64,000 nucleotides of DNA from Kineosporia succinea (GCF_030811555.1 NZ_JAUSQZ010000001.1:1612001-1676000); one strand, 5' to 3'. Shown: positions 35,397 to 45,392, counted from the first letter of the stretch. A program made the numbers and translations. The notes: generated from the letters alone by a model not told the origin.

Positions 35397-36989
35397 CTAG
35401 CGCGAACTGGCTCCGGCCCGGCGCTTGGTCACGACGTCGAACGCGACGGCGGCCAGCAGGACCAGACCCTTGACGAGCATGACCTGCTCGCTACCGGCGC
35501 CCAGGAGCGACATGCCGTTGTCGATGACGGCCATGATCAGACCACCGGTGATGGCACCGATGACCTTGCCGACGCCACCCTGCACGGCCGCACCACCGAT
35601 GAACGCGGCGGCGATGGCGTCCAGCTCGAAGCTGTTACCGGCGGTCGGGCCGGCCAGGTTCAGGCGGCCGGAGAAGATGATGCCGGCCACGGCGGCCAGC
35701 ACACCCATGTTGACGAACAGCCAGAACGTGACCTGCTTGACCTTCACACCGGAAAGCGTGGCGGCGTTGATGTTTCCGCCGATCGCGTAGATGTGACGGC
35801 CGAACACGGCCCGGTTGGTGACCAGCGTGTAGACCACGACCAGCACACCGAGCAGCACGAGCACCCAGGGCAGGTTCTTGAACCGGGCCAGCTGCACGAT
35901 GACGAACATCAGCACGATCGACGGGGCGATGATCTTCGCCAGGAACAGACCGAACGGCTCCAGGCTCTGACCGAGCTTCTGGCGCGCCGCGCGGGCCCGC
36001 CACTGCGTCCAGACGATCGAGGCGACCAGGGCCACGCCGACGAGCAGCGTGATCACGTCGGCACCGCCGAGCGGGCCGAGCGCGATGTTGCCGAACCAGC
36101 CCGGGGTGAACCCGTTGGCCATGTTGCGCACGGTGTCGGGGAACGGGCCGATGCCCTGGTTGCCCAGGATGACCAGCGTGACCGCGCGGAACACGAGCAT
36201 GCCGGCCAGGGTGACGATGAAGGCCGGGATGCCGAAGTAGGCCACCCAGTAGCCCTGCCAGGCGCCGATCAGACCACCCATGATCAGGGTGAGCGGGATC
36301 GCGATGGCCCAGTGCACGTCGTGGTTGACCATGAGGACGGCCGAGAAGGCGCCGGTGGCAGCGAGAACCGAACCCACCGACAGGTCGATGTGACCCGCGA
36401 TGATGATCAGGATCATGCCGATCGCCAGAATGAGGATGTAGCTCTTCTGGACGATGATGTTCGACAGGTTCTGCGGCTGCAGCAGGTCGCCGCCGGTCAG
36501 CACCGCGAACAGCAGCACGATCGCCGCGAAGGCGAAGTAGATGCCGTTCTGGCGCAGGCTGCCGGCGTTGAAGGAGAAGGAGCTCTTCTTCTTCGCCGGG
36601 GCGGTCTTCGTGGCGGTCGCCGTGGCGGCCTTGGTCTCGGTGACGGTGGACGCGGTGGTCGCCGCCGCCGTCTCCGTCACGGTCTCCGTCGTCCCCGGCC
36701 CGTCGGCCTTGGCCGGCTCGTCGGCCTTGGCCGGCTCGTCCACCGCGGCGGGCTCGTCGGCCTTGGCCGGCTCGTCCACCGTGGTGACCTTGTCGGCCGG
36801 AGTGACCTTGTCGGCCGGGGTGACCTTGTCGGCCGGGGTGACCGCGGCGTCCTCGGTCTTGGGGGTCTGCGAGGTGCTGTCGGACGTCACCTCGGGGGTG
36901 GTGTCCGTGGACTCGGTGTCCTTGGGCTCCGTGTCCTTGGCATCCGTGCCGGGCGTCGAGGAGGAATCGGTCGTCGACATGTCGCTCAC
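35397..36989 (-). CDS. Sugar ABC transporter permease (MmsB/XylH type) with repeat-rich N-terminal extension
   Basis: 530 residues. The C-terminal ~390 residues are a CUT2 permease with about ten helices ([75 protein letters not shown]). The first ~135 residues are unusual: an acidic Thr/Ser/Pro/Ala-rich cytoplasmic tail with three TPADKV repeats and four [10 protein letters not shown]-like repeats, ending in a basic KKKSSF. Such a tail is absent from ordinary XylH/MmsB. It overlaps the ATPase gene by 4 nt. The importer likely carries L-arabinose. Confidence 0.9.
   Translation of the reverse strand: MSDMSTTDSSSTPGTDAKDTEPKDTESTDTTPEVTSDSTSQTPKTEDAAVTPADKVTPADKVTPADKVTTVDEPAKADEPAAVDEPAKADEPAKADGPGTTETVTETAAATTASTVTETKAATATATKTAPAKKKSSFSFNAGSLRQNGIYFAFAAIVLLFAVLTGGDLLQPQNLSNIIVQKSYILILAIGMILIIIAGHIDLSVGSVLAATGAFSAVLMVNHDVHWAIAIPLTLIMGGLIGAWQGYWVAYFGIPAFIVTLAGMLVFRAVTLVILGNQGIGPFPDTVRNMANGFTPGWFGNIALGPLGGADVITLLVGVALVASIVWTQWRARAARQKLGQSLEPFGLFLAKIIAPSIVLMFVIVQLARFKNLPWVLVLLGVLVVVYTLVTNRAVFGRHIYAIGGNINAATLSGVKVKQVTFWLFVNMGVLAAVAGIIFSGRLNLAGPTAGNSFELDAIAAAFIGGAAVQGGVGKVIGAITGGLIMAVIDNGMSLLGAGSEQVMLVKGLVLLAAVAFDVVTKRRAGASSR
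36706..36837 (-). repeat. 18-bp tandem repeats encoding the permease tail
   Basis: Three perfect or near-perfect 18-mers GTGACCTTGTCGGCCGGG occupy 36784-36837 (encoding TPADKV units), adjoining four looser copies of CTCGTCGGCCTTGGCCGG (encoding DEPAKA units) at about 36706-36778. All copies keep frame. Confidence 0.8.
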
Positions 36990-38521
36990 TCCTGCCCTCT
37001 GGTCATGTACTGCATGAGCAGCTCCTGGTTGGCTTCTTCACGAGGCACCTCACCGGTGATCCGACCCGAGGAGAGGGTGTAGATCCGGTCGCAGATGCCC
37101 AGCAGCTCAGGCAGCTCGGAGGAGATCACCAGGATCGCCTTTCCCTCCGCCGCGAGCTGGTTGATGATCTGGTAGATCTCGTACTTGGCGCCGACGTCGA
37201 TACCGCGCGTCGGCTCGTCGAGGATCAGCACGTCCGGGTTGGTGTAGATCCACTTCGCCAGCACGACCTTCTGCTGGTTACCGCCGCTGAGCTTCCCGGT
37301 GATCGAGGCCACGGTGGGCGCCTTGATCCGCAGGCTCTTGCGGTACCCCTCGGCGACAGACAGCTCCTGGTTGTCGTCCACCCAGCCGCCCTTGGCCAGT
37401 TTGCCCAGGGCCGCGGCGGAGACGTTCCGCGTGATGTTGTCAATGAGGTTGAGGCCGTAGCGCTTCCGGTCCTCGGTGGCGTACGCGAGGCCGTGCTTGA
37501 TGGCCTGACGAACGTTCTTCGCCTCGATCGGCTTGCCGTACTTGTACAGCTGGCCGCTGATGTTGGTGCCGTAGCTGCGGCCGAACACGCTCATCGCGAG
37601 CTCGGTGCGGCCGGCGCCCATCAGGCCCGCCAGACCGACGATCTCGCCGGCGCGCAGCGACAGGTTCGCCTCACGGATCAGGACCCGGCCGTGCTGGGTG
37701 GGGCTGTGCACGGTCCAGTTCTCGATCCGCAGCACCTCGTCACCGATGACGACGCCGGGATCCTTGTCCGGGTAGCGGTTCTCGAGAGAACGGCCGACCA
37801 TGAGCGCGATGATGCGGTCCTCGGTGACCTCGTCGCGCTTCATGTGCAGGGTGTCGATCGTCTGACCGTCACGGATGATCGTGACCTGGTCGGAGATCGC
37901 CTGGATCTCGTTCAGCTTGTGCGAGATGATCACACAGGTGATGCCCTCGTCACGCAGACCGCGCAGCAGATCGAGCAGATGTGCCGAGTCGTCGTCGTTG
38001 AGCGCCGCGGTGGGCTCGTCGAGAATCAGCATGCGCACCTTCTTCGACATCGCCTTGGCGATCTCGACGAGCTGCTGCTTACCCACACCGAGTTCGATGA
38101 TCTTGGTGGTGGGGTTCTCGTCCAGGCCCACGCGCTTCAGCAACTGCGCTGCGCGGTGGTTGGTCTCGTCCCAGTTGATCAGGCCACGGCTGACCGTCTC
38201 GTTGCCCAGGAAGATGTTCTCGGCGATCGAGAGCTCAGGCACCAGAGCGAGTTCCTGGTGGATGATGACGATCCCGCGCTCTTCGCTGTCGCGGATGCCG
38301 GAGAACTCGCAGGTCTTGCCGTCGAAGACGATGTCGCCCTCGTAGTCGCCGAACGGGTAGACCCCTGACAGAACCTTCATCAGGGTGGACTTCCCGGCGC
38401 CGTTCTCGCCGCAGATGGCGTGGATCTCGCCCTCGGCCACTGTGAAAGTGACGTTCTGCAGCGCCTTCACGCCCGGGAAGGTCTTGCTGATGTTACGCAT
38501 TTCCAGGATGTTGCCGGGCAT
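36986..38521 (-). CDS. Sugar ABC transporter ATP-binding protein (MmsA/XylG type)
   Basis: 511 residues with two ABC domains. The first has Walker [10 protein letters not shown], signature [15 protein letters not shown] and Walker [12 protein letters not shown]. The second is degenerate at Walker A ([10 protein letters not shown]) but has signature [15 protein letters not shown] and [15 protein letters not shown], the normal pattern of CUT2 sugar importers. It lies between the binding protein (98 nt gap) and the permease (4 nt overlap). Confidence 0.93.
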   Translation of the reverse strand: MPGNILEMRNISKTFPGVKALQNVTFTVAEGEIHAICGENGAGKSTLMKVLSGVYPFGDYEGDIVFDGKTCEFSGIRDSEERGIVIIHQELALVPELSIAENIFLGNETVSRGLINWDETNHRAAQLLKRVGLDENPTTKIIELGVGKQQLVEIAKAMSKKVRMLILDEPTAALNDDDSAHLLDLLRGLRDEGITCVIISHKLNEIQAISDQVTIIRDGQTIDTLHMKRDEVTEDRIIALMVGRSLENRYPDKDPGVVIGDEVLRIENWTVHSPTQHGRVLIREANLSLRAGEIVGLAGLMGAGRTELAMSVFGRSYGTNISGQLYKYGKPIEAKNVRQAIKHGLAYATEDRKRYGLNLIDNITRNVSAAALGKLAKGGWVDDNQELSVAEGYRKSLRIKAPTVASITGKLSGGNQQKVVLAKWIYTNPDVLILDEPTRGIDVGAKYEIYQIINQLAAEGKAILVISSELPELLGICDRIYTLSSGRITGEVPREEANQELLMQYMTRGQE

Positions 38522-38619
38522 CGGTACTCCTCAGATGATCCCGCAAAGAGGATGCGCCGGACCGCCCACCGACCGGAGGGGATGGCTTGCGGGCGGCCCG
38601 GCAGCTAGGGGAACTCAGC

Positions 38620-39744
38620 TCAGCTGAGGTCCGACTCCTTGTAGTAGCCGGAGTCCACGAGAACTTCCTTGTAGTTGTCCTTGTAGACGATGACCGGCTC
38701 GAGGAGCTGGGACGGAACGACCTTCTTGCCGTTGTCGTAGTCCTCGGTGTTGTTCACCGTGACCTCTTCGCCCTTGAGCACCTTGTCGGCCATCGAGACG
38801 GCGACGTCGGCGAGCTGGCGCGTGTCCTTGTAGATCGTGGCGTACTGCTCACCCTTGATGATCGACTTGACCGACGCCTCTTCGGCGTCCTGGCCGGTCA
38901 CGACCGGGATGTCGTCGCCCTTGTAACCGGCGCTGCCCAGGGCGGACAGGATGCCGATGCTCATGCCGTCGTACGGGGAAAGCACACCGTCGACCTTGGT
39001 GTCACCCTTGTACGCCTTGGTGATGACGTTCTCCATGCGGGCCTGAGCGGTCTCGGGCTTCCACTGGAGGGTGGCAACGGTCTTGAAGTCCGTCTCGCCG
39101 CTCTGGACCACGAGGGTCTTGTTGTCGAGGTACGGCTTCAGGGTGTCCATCGCGCCGTTGTAGAAGAAGGTCGCGTTGTTGTCGTCGGGCGAACCGGCGA
39201 ACAGCTCGATGTTGAACGGGCCCTTGGCGTCGCCGTCGGAACCGTCCTCCTTCTTCAGGCCGAGACCGACCAGCAGCGAGGTGGCCTGCTGCACGCCGAC
39301 CTTGTAGTTGTCGAAGCTGGCGTAGTAGTCGACAGCGTCGGTGTTGCGGATCAGGCGGTCGTAGGAGATGACCTTGATCCCCGCCTCCTTCGCCGCTTCG
39401 AGCTGCGTCGTCAGCGCGGTGCCGTCGATCGCGGCGACGATGAGAACGCGGGCGCCCTGAGAGATCTGGTTCTCGATCTGCTCGACCTGGGTCGGGATCT
39501 TGTCCTCGGCGTACTCGAGGCTGACCTTGTAGCCCAGCTTCTCGAGAGCAGCCTTCACGTTGTCGCCGTCGGCGATCCAGCGCTCGGACGAACGGGTCGG
39601 CATGGTCACGCCGACCAGCGAACCGGCGACGTCCTCGCCCACCTTCGGGGTGTCGTCACCGGTCTTCTCGGCCGAACCACAGGCGGCCAGGGCCGCCACC
39701 ATGGTGAAGCCGGCGACGATCCGGGTAACTCTGCTGCGTTGCAT
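38620..39744 (-). CDS. ChvE-type sugar-binding lipoprotein
   Basis: 374 residues. The signal peptide ends in ALAAC with Cys22. The mature protein is a periplasmic-binding fold of the ChvE/GguA-associated group ([112 protein letters not shown]). ChvE-like proteins bind aldoses including arabinose, xylose and glucose. The neighbours araA and araD point to L-arabinose. The gap to araA (73 nt) holds a small hairpin that may set the expression ratio. Confidence 0.92.
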   Translation of the reverse strand: MQRSRVTRIVAGFTMVAALAACGSAEKTGDDTPKVGEDVAGSLVGVTMPTRSSERWIADGDNVKAALEKLGYKVSLEYAEDKIPTQVEQIENQISQGARVLIVAAIDGTALTTQLEAAKEAGIKVISYDRLIRNTDAVDYYASFDNYKVGVQQATSLLVGLGLKKEDGSDGDAKGPFNIELFAGSPDDNNATFFYNGAMDTLKPYLDNKTLVVQSGETDFKTVATLQWKPETAQARMENVITKAYKGDTKVDGVLSPYDGMSIGILSALGSAGYKGDDIPVVTGQDAEEASVKSIIKGEQYATIYKDTRQLADVAVSMADKVLKGEEVTVNNTEDYDNGKKVVPSQLLEPVIVYKDNYKEVLVDSGYYKESDLS

Positions 39745-39766
39745 TAGTTCTCTCCGGTTTCTGAGA

Positions 39767-39782
39767 CGGCCATCCTTGGCCG
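39767..39782. other. Intercistronic hairpin between araA and the sugar-binding protein gene
   Basis: CGGCCA and TGGCCG arms form a 6-bp stem with a four-base loop. It may act as an mRNA processing or stability element ahead of the highly expressed binding-protein gene. This role is inferred only from position. Confidence 0.35.
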
Positions 39783-39817
39783 CCGGGCAGTGTGTCTTAC
39801 TGGGGAGGGGCAGTACG

Positions 39818-41323
39818 TCAGAACCCTTGAGCCAGGCGGTAGTACGCCTGGTTCCACCGCAGCTCGCGGGTGAACGACCGAAGGTCGGTCGAAGCGTCGA
39901 TCAGCGCGAGCTCGGTCTGGAGCATGTCCGCCAGGTCACCGAGGTGCTCACCGGTGAGGGCGGTGGACAGCACCGTGTGGTGCGGGCCACCCGCGGTGAG
40001 CCAGGCCTCGGCGGACGTCGCCAGGTCCGGCTGGGGTTTCCAGACAGCCCGGGCGACAGGGAGTTTCGGCAGAGCTTCCTGGGGCGCGACAACCTCGACC
40101 TGGTTGGCGACGAACCGGAACCGGTCGCCCATGTCGGCGATACCGATCGTGACCGCCTCGCCCGGTGCGGCGTCGAACACCATCCGCACCGGGTCCTCGC
40201 GGTCACCGATGCCCAGCGGGTGGATCTCGATCCTCGGCTTGCCGACGGCGATGCTCGGGCAGACCTCGAGCATGTGCGCACCGAGAATCACTTCCTGGCC
40301 AGGCACCAGGTGGTAGGTGTAGTCCTCCATGAACGACGTGCCGCCGGGCAGACCGGCCGCCGTCGCCTTCAGGGTGTGGAGGAGAACAGAGGTCTTCCAG
40401 TCACCCTCGCCGCCGAAGCCGTAGCCGTCGGCCATCAGGCGCTGCACGCCCAGGCCGGGCAGCTGGCGCAGGCCGCCGAGGTCCTCGAAGTTGGTGGTGA
40501 AGGCCCCGAAACCGCCCTCGGTGAGGAAGGTCCGCAGACCGAGCTCGATGCGGGCGCCGTAGCGCAGCGAGTCGTGGCGGTCGCCACCGGCCCGCAGCTC
40601 CTCGGCCACGTCGTAGAGGTCGGCGTACTCCGTGACCAGGTCGGTGATCGCCGCGTCGTCGATCGCGTCGACGACCTCGACCAGCTCGTTGACCCCGTAG
40701 GTGTTCACCGAGACGCCGAACTTCAGCTCGGCCTCGACCTTGTCGCCCTCGGTCACGGCGACGTTGCGCATGTTGTCGCCGAACCGGGCCAGGCGCAGGG
40801 TGCGCACGGCGTGACGGCCGGCCGCGGCGCGGGCCCAGACGCCGACCTTCTGCGTGGTGCGCGGGGAGCTGACGTGACCGGCGACGGTCTTGCGGGGGAC
40901 GCCGAGACGGGTCTGGATGTAACCGAACTCGCGGTCGCCGTGGGCGGCCTGGTTCAGGTTCATGAAGTCCATGTCGATCGACGCCCAGGGCAGGGCCTCG
41001 TTCGCCTGCGTGTGCAGGTGCAGCAGCGGCTTGTCCAGCGCGTCCAGGCCGGAGATCCACATCTTCGCCGGGGAGAACGTGTGCATCCAGGCGATCAGGC
41101 CGATCACGCTGTCGTCGGCGTTGGCCTCGAGCATGAGCCGGCGGATCGAGGCCGAGTCCTTGAGCACCGGCTTCCAGACGACCTCGAACGGGATCTCGTC
41201 GGAGGCGTCCAGGGCCCGGGCGATCGCCTGGGACTGGTCGGCCACCTGGGCGAGGACGTCGTCGCCGTACAGGTTCTGGCTGCCGGTGAGGAACCAGATG
41301 GTGCGGGTGGTGCTCTGCGTCAT
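39818..41323 (-). CDS. araA: L-arabinose isomerase
   Basis: 501 residues, the normal length. Conserved parts include [19 protein letters not shown] at the N-terminus, [26 protein letters not shown], the metal and substrate residues in [53 protein letters not shown] and [11 protein letters not shown]. It turns L-arabinose into L-ribulose. It lies 27 nt after araD in the same operon. Confidence 0.96.
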   Translation of the reverse strand: MTQSTTRTIWFLTGSQNLYGDDVLAQVADQSQAIARALDASDEIPFEVVWKPVLKDSASIRRLMLEANADDSVIGLIAWMHTFSPAKMWISGLDALDKPLLHLHTQANEALPWASIDMDFMNLNQAAHGDREFGYIQTRLGVPRKTVAGHVSSPRTTQKVGVWARAAAGRHAVRTLRLARFGDNMRNVAVTEGDKVEAELKFGVSVNTYGVNELVEVVDAIDDAAITDLVTEYADLYDVAEELRAGGDRHDSLRYGARIELGLRTFLTEGGFGAFTTNFEDLGGLRQLPGLGVQRLMADGYGFGGEGDWKTSVLLHTLKATAAGLPGGTSFMEDYTYHLVPGQEVILGAHMLEVCPSIAVGKPRIEIHPLGIGDREDPVRMVFDAAPGEAVTIGIADMGDRFRFVANQVEVVAPQEALPKLPVARAVWKPQPDLATSAEAWLTAGGPHHTVLSTALTGEHLGDLADMLQTELALIDASTDLRSFTRELRWNQAYYRLAQGF

Positions 41324-41350
41324 GTCGAAATCCTTAGCGGGGCCGGACGA

Positions 41351-42025
41351 TCAGCGGCCGTAGACGTTCTGGTAGCGGTCGAAAAGGCTGTCGATCTGAG
41401 CCTGGTCGATGCGCTCCACCGGGCCGAGGGTGCGCGCGATGTGCACGGTGCGCGCGACCTCCTCGAGCATCACGGCGGCCTTGACCGCGGCCTTGGCACT
41501 GCGGCCGATGGTGAACGGGCCGTGCTGGGCCATCAGCACCGCCGGCGAGTTGTGGCCGGTCAGCGTCTCGACGATGCCCTGGCCGATCGAGTCGTCGCCG
41601 ATCAGGGCGAACGGGCCGACCGGGATGTCACCGCCGAACTCGTCGGCCATCATCGTCAGCACGCACGGGATCGACTCGCGCCGGGCCGCCCAGGCGGTGG
41701 CGTAGGTGGAGTGCGTGTGCACCACACCGTTGACGTGCGCCATGTGCTTGTACACGTAGGCGTGCGCCGCGGTGTCGGACGACGGCGAGTGCTCGCCCTC
41801 CACCAGGTTCCCGTCGAGGTCGCACACCACCATGGACTCGGGGGTGAGCTCGTCGTAGCGCACACCGGACGGCTTGATCACCAGCAGGTCGGCGCCGGGC
41901 ACCCGGGCCGAGACGTTGCCGGCGGTCCAGACCACCAGGCCGTTGGCCGGCAGCTCGGCGTGGAGCCGGGCCACCTCCTCACGGACGGAGGTGATCGTGG
42001 AGCGGATGTCTTCGGTGATGGTCAC
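41351..42025 (-). CDS. araD: L-ribulose-5-phosphate 4-epimerase
   Basis: 224 residues of the class II aldolase/AraD family from GTG 42025 (GGGA 6 nt upstream; a frame continues upstream but is Arg-rich noise). Motifs are WTAGNVSARVPGADLLVIKPSGVRYDELTPESMVVCDLDG, the zinc ligands in VVHTHSTYATAWAA, and VLMAQHGPFTIGRSAKAAVKAAVMLEE. It converts L-ribulose 5-phosphate to D-xylulose 5-phosphate. It is the first gene of the operon. No ribulokinase (araB) is present between or beside these genes. Confidence 0.93.
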   Translation of the reverse strand: MTITEDIRSTITSVREEVARLHAELPANGLVVWTAGNVSARVPGADLLVIKPSGVRYDELTPESMVVCDLDGNLVEGEHSPSSDTAAHAYVYKHMAHVNGVVHTHSTYATAWAARRESIPCVLTMMADEFGGDIPVGPFALIGDDSIGQGIVETLTGHNSPAVLMAQHGPFTIGRSAKAAVKAAVMLEEVARTVHIARTLGPVERIDQAQIDSLFDRYQNVYGR

Positions 42026-42174
42026 TGTTTCCCAGCAATCTGCCCGGCGGGCACCCGGTGCCGCTGGGCGGTCGTTCCCGTCGGGGTGACGCTGCCGAGA
42101 GTGAGGCCGGCCGGCGAGTGCCGCAGTCGTTCCACCGCCATGCCCGTCTCCCTCGACGCAGTCCCACGCAAAAA

Positions 42175-42188
42175 TGTGAACGTTCACA
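42175..42188. promoter_or_regulatory. LacI-type operator, perfect palindrome
   Basis: TGTGAACGTTCACA is a 14-bp perfect palindrome with the central CG typical of LacI-family sites, 150 bp before araD. A TTGACA at 42230-42235 (leftward) lies upstream of it, so a bound repressor would sit at the start of transcription. The LacI gene at 34190-35266 is the probable binder. Confidence 0.6.
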
Positions 42189-42343
42189 ACGTTCGCCGAC
42201 GAGTGAGCTTCGAGCCTGTGGGACCAGGCTGTCAAGAGCCTTGTTCGGTTCTTGCGCCGAGAGTGTTTCGAGCACTGAACCCCAGTTCAGAGGGGCCAAA
42301 ACTGTCTGTGCCGTAACGGACACCGCACTCTGAGCTGCGCCTT

Positions 42344-42357
42344 TGTGAAGGTTCACG
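42344..42357. promoter_or_regulatory. Second, imperfect LacI-type operator
   Basis: TGTGAAGGTTCACG matches the site at 42175-42188 at 12 of 14 positions. The centres are 169 bp apart (about 16 helical turns), a spacing that would allow looping. Confidence 0.5.
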
Positions 42358-42646
42358 AGACACCCGTCAGTGACGGGTTTTGGCCCTCCTGAAACGGTGG
42401 CCGTTGAGAGTGAACCGACAACGATTTGGTCACCGCACGACGAACGGTCGTCCAGGCGCGACGAACGGGCGATTTGCCCGGATCAGCGGTACCAGCTCCG
42501 CCGACGCCCCCTCCGGTCGCTACCGGTGACGGCCTCTGGACCGTGAGCGATACGGCAGGTCACCGAAGCTCCCCGGCGTCCAGGAGAGGCCATGGGCCGC
42601 GACGTGACCCGCACCGCCCGCAGACCCGTGACCGGCTGCCCGGGGC
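42358..42646. other. Intergenic region, nothing further seen
   Basis: Between the distal operator and the 3' end of the SMR gene there is no supported ORF, repeat or strong terminator; short open frames are Arg/Pro-rich. Confidence 0.4.
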
Positions 42647-42961
42647 CTAGTGCGCGAGCTTCAGGCCCACGACGCCGCCCACGATCATGAGCAGCAGGGC
42701 GATCTTCAGCGCCGACACCGGCTCGTCACCGGTGATCATGGCGTAGGCGACCGTGAGCACCGCGCCGATGCCGACCCAGACCGCGTAGGACGTGCCCACC
42801 GGCAGGGTGCGCATGGCCCAGGCCAGGCCCGCCATGCTGGCCATCACGGCGACCGCGAACACGACGGTGGGAACGAGTTTCGAGAATCCCTCGGAGCGAC
42901 CGAGGGCAGTGGCCCAGACGGCCTCGAGAACACCGGAGACGACGAGGACGATCCAGGACAT
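42647..42961 (-). CDS. gdx: SMR-family guanidinium exporter (Gdx/SugE type)
   Basis: 104 residues with four membrane helices, the normal SMR size. The membrane Glu in GVLEAVWATALGRSEGF (E13) is the universally conserved binding residue. AWAMRTLPVGTSYAVWVGIGAVLTVAYAMI and the end EPVSALKIALLLMIVGGVVGLKL are of the SugE/Gdx branch, which exports guanidinium in exchange for protons. The ATG at 42961 has a strong SD (AGGAGG, 6 nt upstream). A guanidine-III riboswitch abuts that SD, which independently supports guanidinium as substrate. Confidence 0.9.
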   Translation of the reverse strand: MSWIVLVVSGVLEAVWATALGRSEGFSKLVPTVVFAVAVMASMAGLAWAMRTLPVGTSYAVWVGIGAVLTVAYAMITGDEPVSALKIALLLMIVGGVVGLKLAH

Positions 42962-42967
42962 GACGAG

Positions 42968-43019
42968 CCTCCTGGCGCCGTCTTGTCGCGTTCCGGGTAC
43001 GGCACCCCTCGTCCGGGGG
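42968..43019 (-). ncRNA. Guanidine-III (ykkC-III) riboswitch
   Basis: On the minus strand, 43016 to 42975 carries CCGGACGAGG, then GCCGTACCCGG, then GACAAGACGGCGCC, in the order and spacing of the ykkC-III class known from actinobacteria. GGUGCCGU and ACGGCGCC can form the 8-bp pseudoknot helix (one G-U). The 3' strand of this helix directly touches the AGGAGG SD of the SMR gene (42968-42973), so ligand binding could control translation. The match is from memory of the family. Confidence 0.85.
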
Positions 43020-43140
43020 CCGCGTCGCAGCGACCCTGCTCCGAGGGTGGCAAATCCGGGGCCGGTTGTCCAGCGCCCGTTCCGCCCGCCGCAGTGCGCT
43101 TTTCGTCCCGGAGACTCCCCGGCAGCGCTGCCCGGCAGCA

Positions 43141-44070
43141 CTACCCGGCCGGGTAGGCCTTCAGCACCTCGTCCCGGGCCGGGATCGCACTGGCCGCCCC
43201 CGGGCGCTGCACCGCGAGCGCGCTGACCGAGGTGGCGAAGCGCGCGGCCTCGACCAGGCGGGTGAGCAGGTCGCCCAGCGGCCCGGGGCCGGTGATGCCG
43301 TGCGGAGCGGTGCGGTCGAGCTCGGCCGCCAGGGCTCCGCAGAACGCGTCACCGGCGCCGGTGGTGTCGACGGCCTGCACCCGGTGGGCGGGCACCGCGA
43401 CGGGTTCGGCACCACGCACCGCGATCAGCGACCCCTCGGCCCCCAGGGTCAGCACCACGGCCGGAACCCGTTCCAGCAGGCCGGAAACCAGCTCGGCGGC
43501 GGGGGCGGGAGCGCCGTTCAGGTCGGCCGCCTCGTGTTCGTTCACGATCAGGACGTCGACCAGGGCGAGCAGGGCCGGGTGCACCTCGCGGGTGGGGGCG
43601 GCGTTCAGGAGAACCAGACCGCCCGAGGCGACCGCCGCGTCCACCATCGCGCTCTCGGGAATCTCCTGCTGCATGAGCAGCACCCGGGCGGAGCCGACGA
43701 TCTCGCGCTCGGATTCGGTGAGCTCGGTGATGCTCATGTTGGCGCCGGGCACCACGATGATGACGTTCTCGCCGTCGTCGCCGACCGTGATCCAGGCGGT
43801 GCCGGTGGGGACGTCGACCGTGCGGTGACGGGTCTCGACCCCCGCGCCCCGCAGCTCGGACAGCAGGCGGGCGGCCGCCGGGTCGTCACCCAGGGCCCCG
43901 ACGAAAACCGTCTCCGCCCCGCTGCGTCCCGCCCCGACGGCCTGGTTGGCCCCCTTGCCGCCCGGATGCTCCGCGACGTCGGTGCCCAGGATGGTCTCGC
44001 CCGGCCCGGGGATGCGGGGCGCGCGAACCACGTGGTCGAGGTTCACACTGCCGACGACGACAACGGACAT
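43141..44070 (-). CDS. rbsK: Ribokinase (PfkB family)
   Basis: 309 residues. SVVVVGSVNLDHVVRAPRIPGPGET and the first PfkB signature GGKGANQAVGAGRSGAETVFVGALGDD are ribokinase-like, as are NAAPTREV, VDVLIVNEHEAADL, VVLTLGAEGSL and the second signature VDTTGAGDAFCGALAAEL with the catalytic Asp. It phosphorylates ribose at O5. It is not a FGGY kinase and so cannot be assumed to fill the missing ribulokinase step. Single gene; no rbs transporter is adjacent. Confidence 0.87.
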   Translation of the reverse strand: MSVVVVGSVNLDHVVRAPRIPGPGETILGTDVAEHPGGKGANQAVGAGRSGAETVFVGALGDDPAAARLLSELRGAGVETRHRTVDVPTGTAWITVGDDGENVIIVVPGANMSITELTESEREIVGSARVLLMQQEIPESAMVDAAVASGGLVLLNAAPTREVHPALLALVDVLIVNEHEAADLNGAPAPAAELVSGLLERVPAVVLTLGAEGSLIAVRGAEPVAVPAHRVQAVDTTGAGDAFCGALAAELDRTAPHGITGPGPLGDLLTRLVEAARFATSVSALAVQRPGAASAIPARDEVLKAYPAG

Positions 44071-44141
44071 GGTCTTCCTGCCTCCTGGGTCGAAAGAAGA
44101 CAGCCTAGGGTCTGGCGCTCCCGGAACGTGGTGGGCGCTCC

Positions 44142-44170
44142 CGGTCCCCCGGGCCGGAACCGGGGGACCG
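44142..44170 (-). terminator. Hairpin downstream of the MFS gene
   Basis: CGGTCCCCCGG (44142-44152) and CCGGGGGACCG (44160-44170) form an 11-bp perfect stem with a 7-nt loop, 4 nt beyond the MFS stop. No U-tract follows. Confidence 0.65.
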
Positions 44171-44174
44171 TTCG

Positions 44175-45392
44175 TCAGGAGCGGCGGTTCAGCACCCCGA
44201 CGCCGGCCAGGAGGGCCAGGAGCACTCCGGCGAAACCGGTGAGCACGGTGGCGGTGTCGAAGCTGCGCACCGCCACCCCGATGCCCAGGGCGGGCACGAT
44301 CAGCCCGAGGTAGCCGATGAGGAACAGCCCGGCCAGGGCCTCACCGCGCCGGGCCGGGGCCGCCATCGCCACCACCCGGCCGATGGCGGCCTTGAAGATG
44401 ACGCCCGCCCCGATGCCGGCGAGCACCCCGCCGACCAGGAAGGCGGCCAGGGCCTCGGTGCGGACCCCCACGACCAGCACCACCAGGCCGAGCGCCTCGG
44501 CCAGCAGACCGGTCGTCATCTTCACCCGCGCAGGCAGTTTCGCGGTCAGGCTCTGCGCCGCGGCGGCCGCCCCGAAGACCGCGAACACGATCACGCCGGC
44601 CAGGGCCCGCGACGGGTGGTGCAGGGTGCCGGCCACGAATCCCGGGGCCACGCTGGTGAACAGGCCGAAGATCGAGAAGCCGGAGAACGCGGCGGCGGTG
44701 GCGGCGACGTAACCGGCCGGGTCGCCGTGGTCGGCGCTGATGCGCTGCGGGCGGTAGACCGGCTTCTCGGCGGGCGGGGTCACGGTCTCGGGGGCCGCGA
44801 GCACCGCCGCCACGGCGAGCACCAGGAGCCCGGCGAACACCAGGTACGGGGTGCGCAGCGGCGAATCCACCCACTGGGCCAGGAATCCCGCGACCAGCGG
44901 GCCGAAACCGAGGCCGCCGATGTTGGCGGCCGTGGAGACCATCTCGAACCGCTGGCCGGAGGCGCCGGGACGATGGGCGGCGTGCAGCTCGGCCAGGTGG
45001 GCGGTGGCCGTGGCGGTGATCAGGCCGACGCCCAGGCCGGTCACCAGGCGGGCGACGAGCAGCACGGTCAGGTCGGTGCTGACCAGGAAGAGCACGGCCG
45101 CGACGAGCTCGAGCCCGAGGGCGGGCACCAGCACCCGGCGGCGGCCGACCCAGTCGGAGACGTGCCCGGCGAGCAGCAGGCTGATCACCACCCCGACCGC
45201 GTAGGCGGCGAAGACCACGGTGACCATGAACGTGGAGAACCCGTCGCGGGCCATGTAGAGCGGGTAGAGCGGGGTCGGGACGGTGGAGAAGGCCATCGCG
45301 ACTCCGAAGGCGAAGGCGACGAGCCAGAAACCCCGGCCGTGACGGCTCGACGTCGCCGGGCGGGCCGGCCTCGACAAGATCGTCTGGGACAT
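44175..45392 (-). CDS. MFS transporter (DHA1-type efflux)
   Basis: 405 residues with about 12 membrane helices. The loop 2-3 motif is GHVSDWVGRRRVLVPALG, and helix 4 onward reads LLVARLVTGLGVGLITATATAHLAELH, characteristic of the major facilitator drug/H+ antiporter group; FSTVPTPLYPLYMARDGFS begins the transport part. The gene is divergent from a LysR regulator with a clear palindromic LysR site between, so it is probably that regulator's target. Substrate is unknown. Confidence 0.9.
   Translation of the reverse strand: MSQTILSRPARPATSSRHGRGFWLVAFAFGVAMAFSTVPTPLYPLYMARDGFSTFMVTVVFAAYAVGVVISLLLAGHVSDWVGRRRVLVPALGLELVAAVLFLVSTDLTVLLVARLVTGLGVGLITATATAHLAELHAAHRPGASGQRFEMVSTAANIGGLGFGPLVAGFLAQWVDSPLRTPYLVFAGLLVLAVAAVLAAPETVTPPAEKPVYRPQRISADHGDPAGYVAATAAAFSGFSIFGLFTSVAPGFVAGTLHHPSRALAGVIVFAVFGAAAAAQSLTAKLPARVKMTTGLLAEALGLVVLVVGVRTEALAAFLVGGVLAGIGAGVIFKAAIGRVVAMAAPARRGEALAGLFLIGYLGLIVPALGIGVAVRSFDTATVLTGFAGVLLALLAGVGVLNRRS

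Noticed and set aside
36706-36837. Possible CRISPR array because of regular short repeats
   Set aside because: Repeats are tandem without spacers, keep reading frame and encode the permease tail.
42971-43020. Guanidine-I or guanidine-II (mini-ykkC) riboswitch instead of type III
   Set aside because: The ACGA here lies in CCGGACGAGG, not in a closed ACGR tetraloop, there is no second ACGR hairpin, and the long guanidine-I core is missing. The order of blocks fits type III only.
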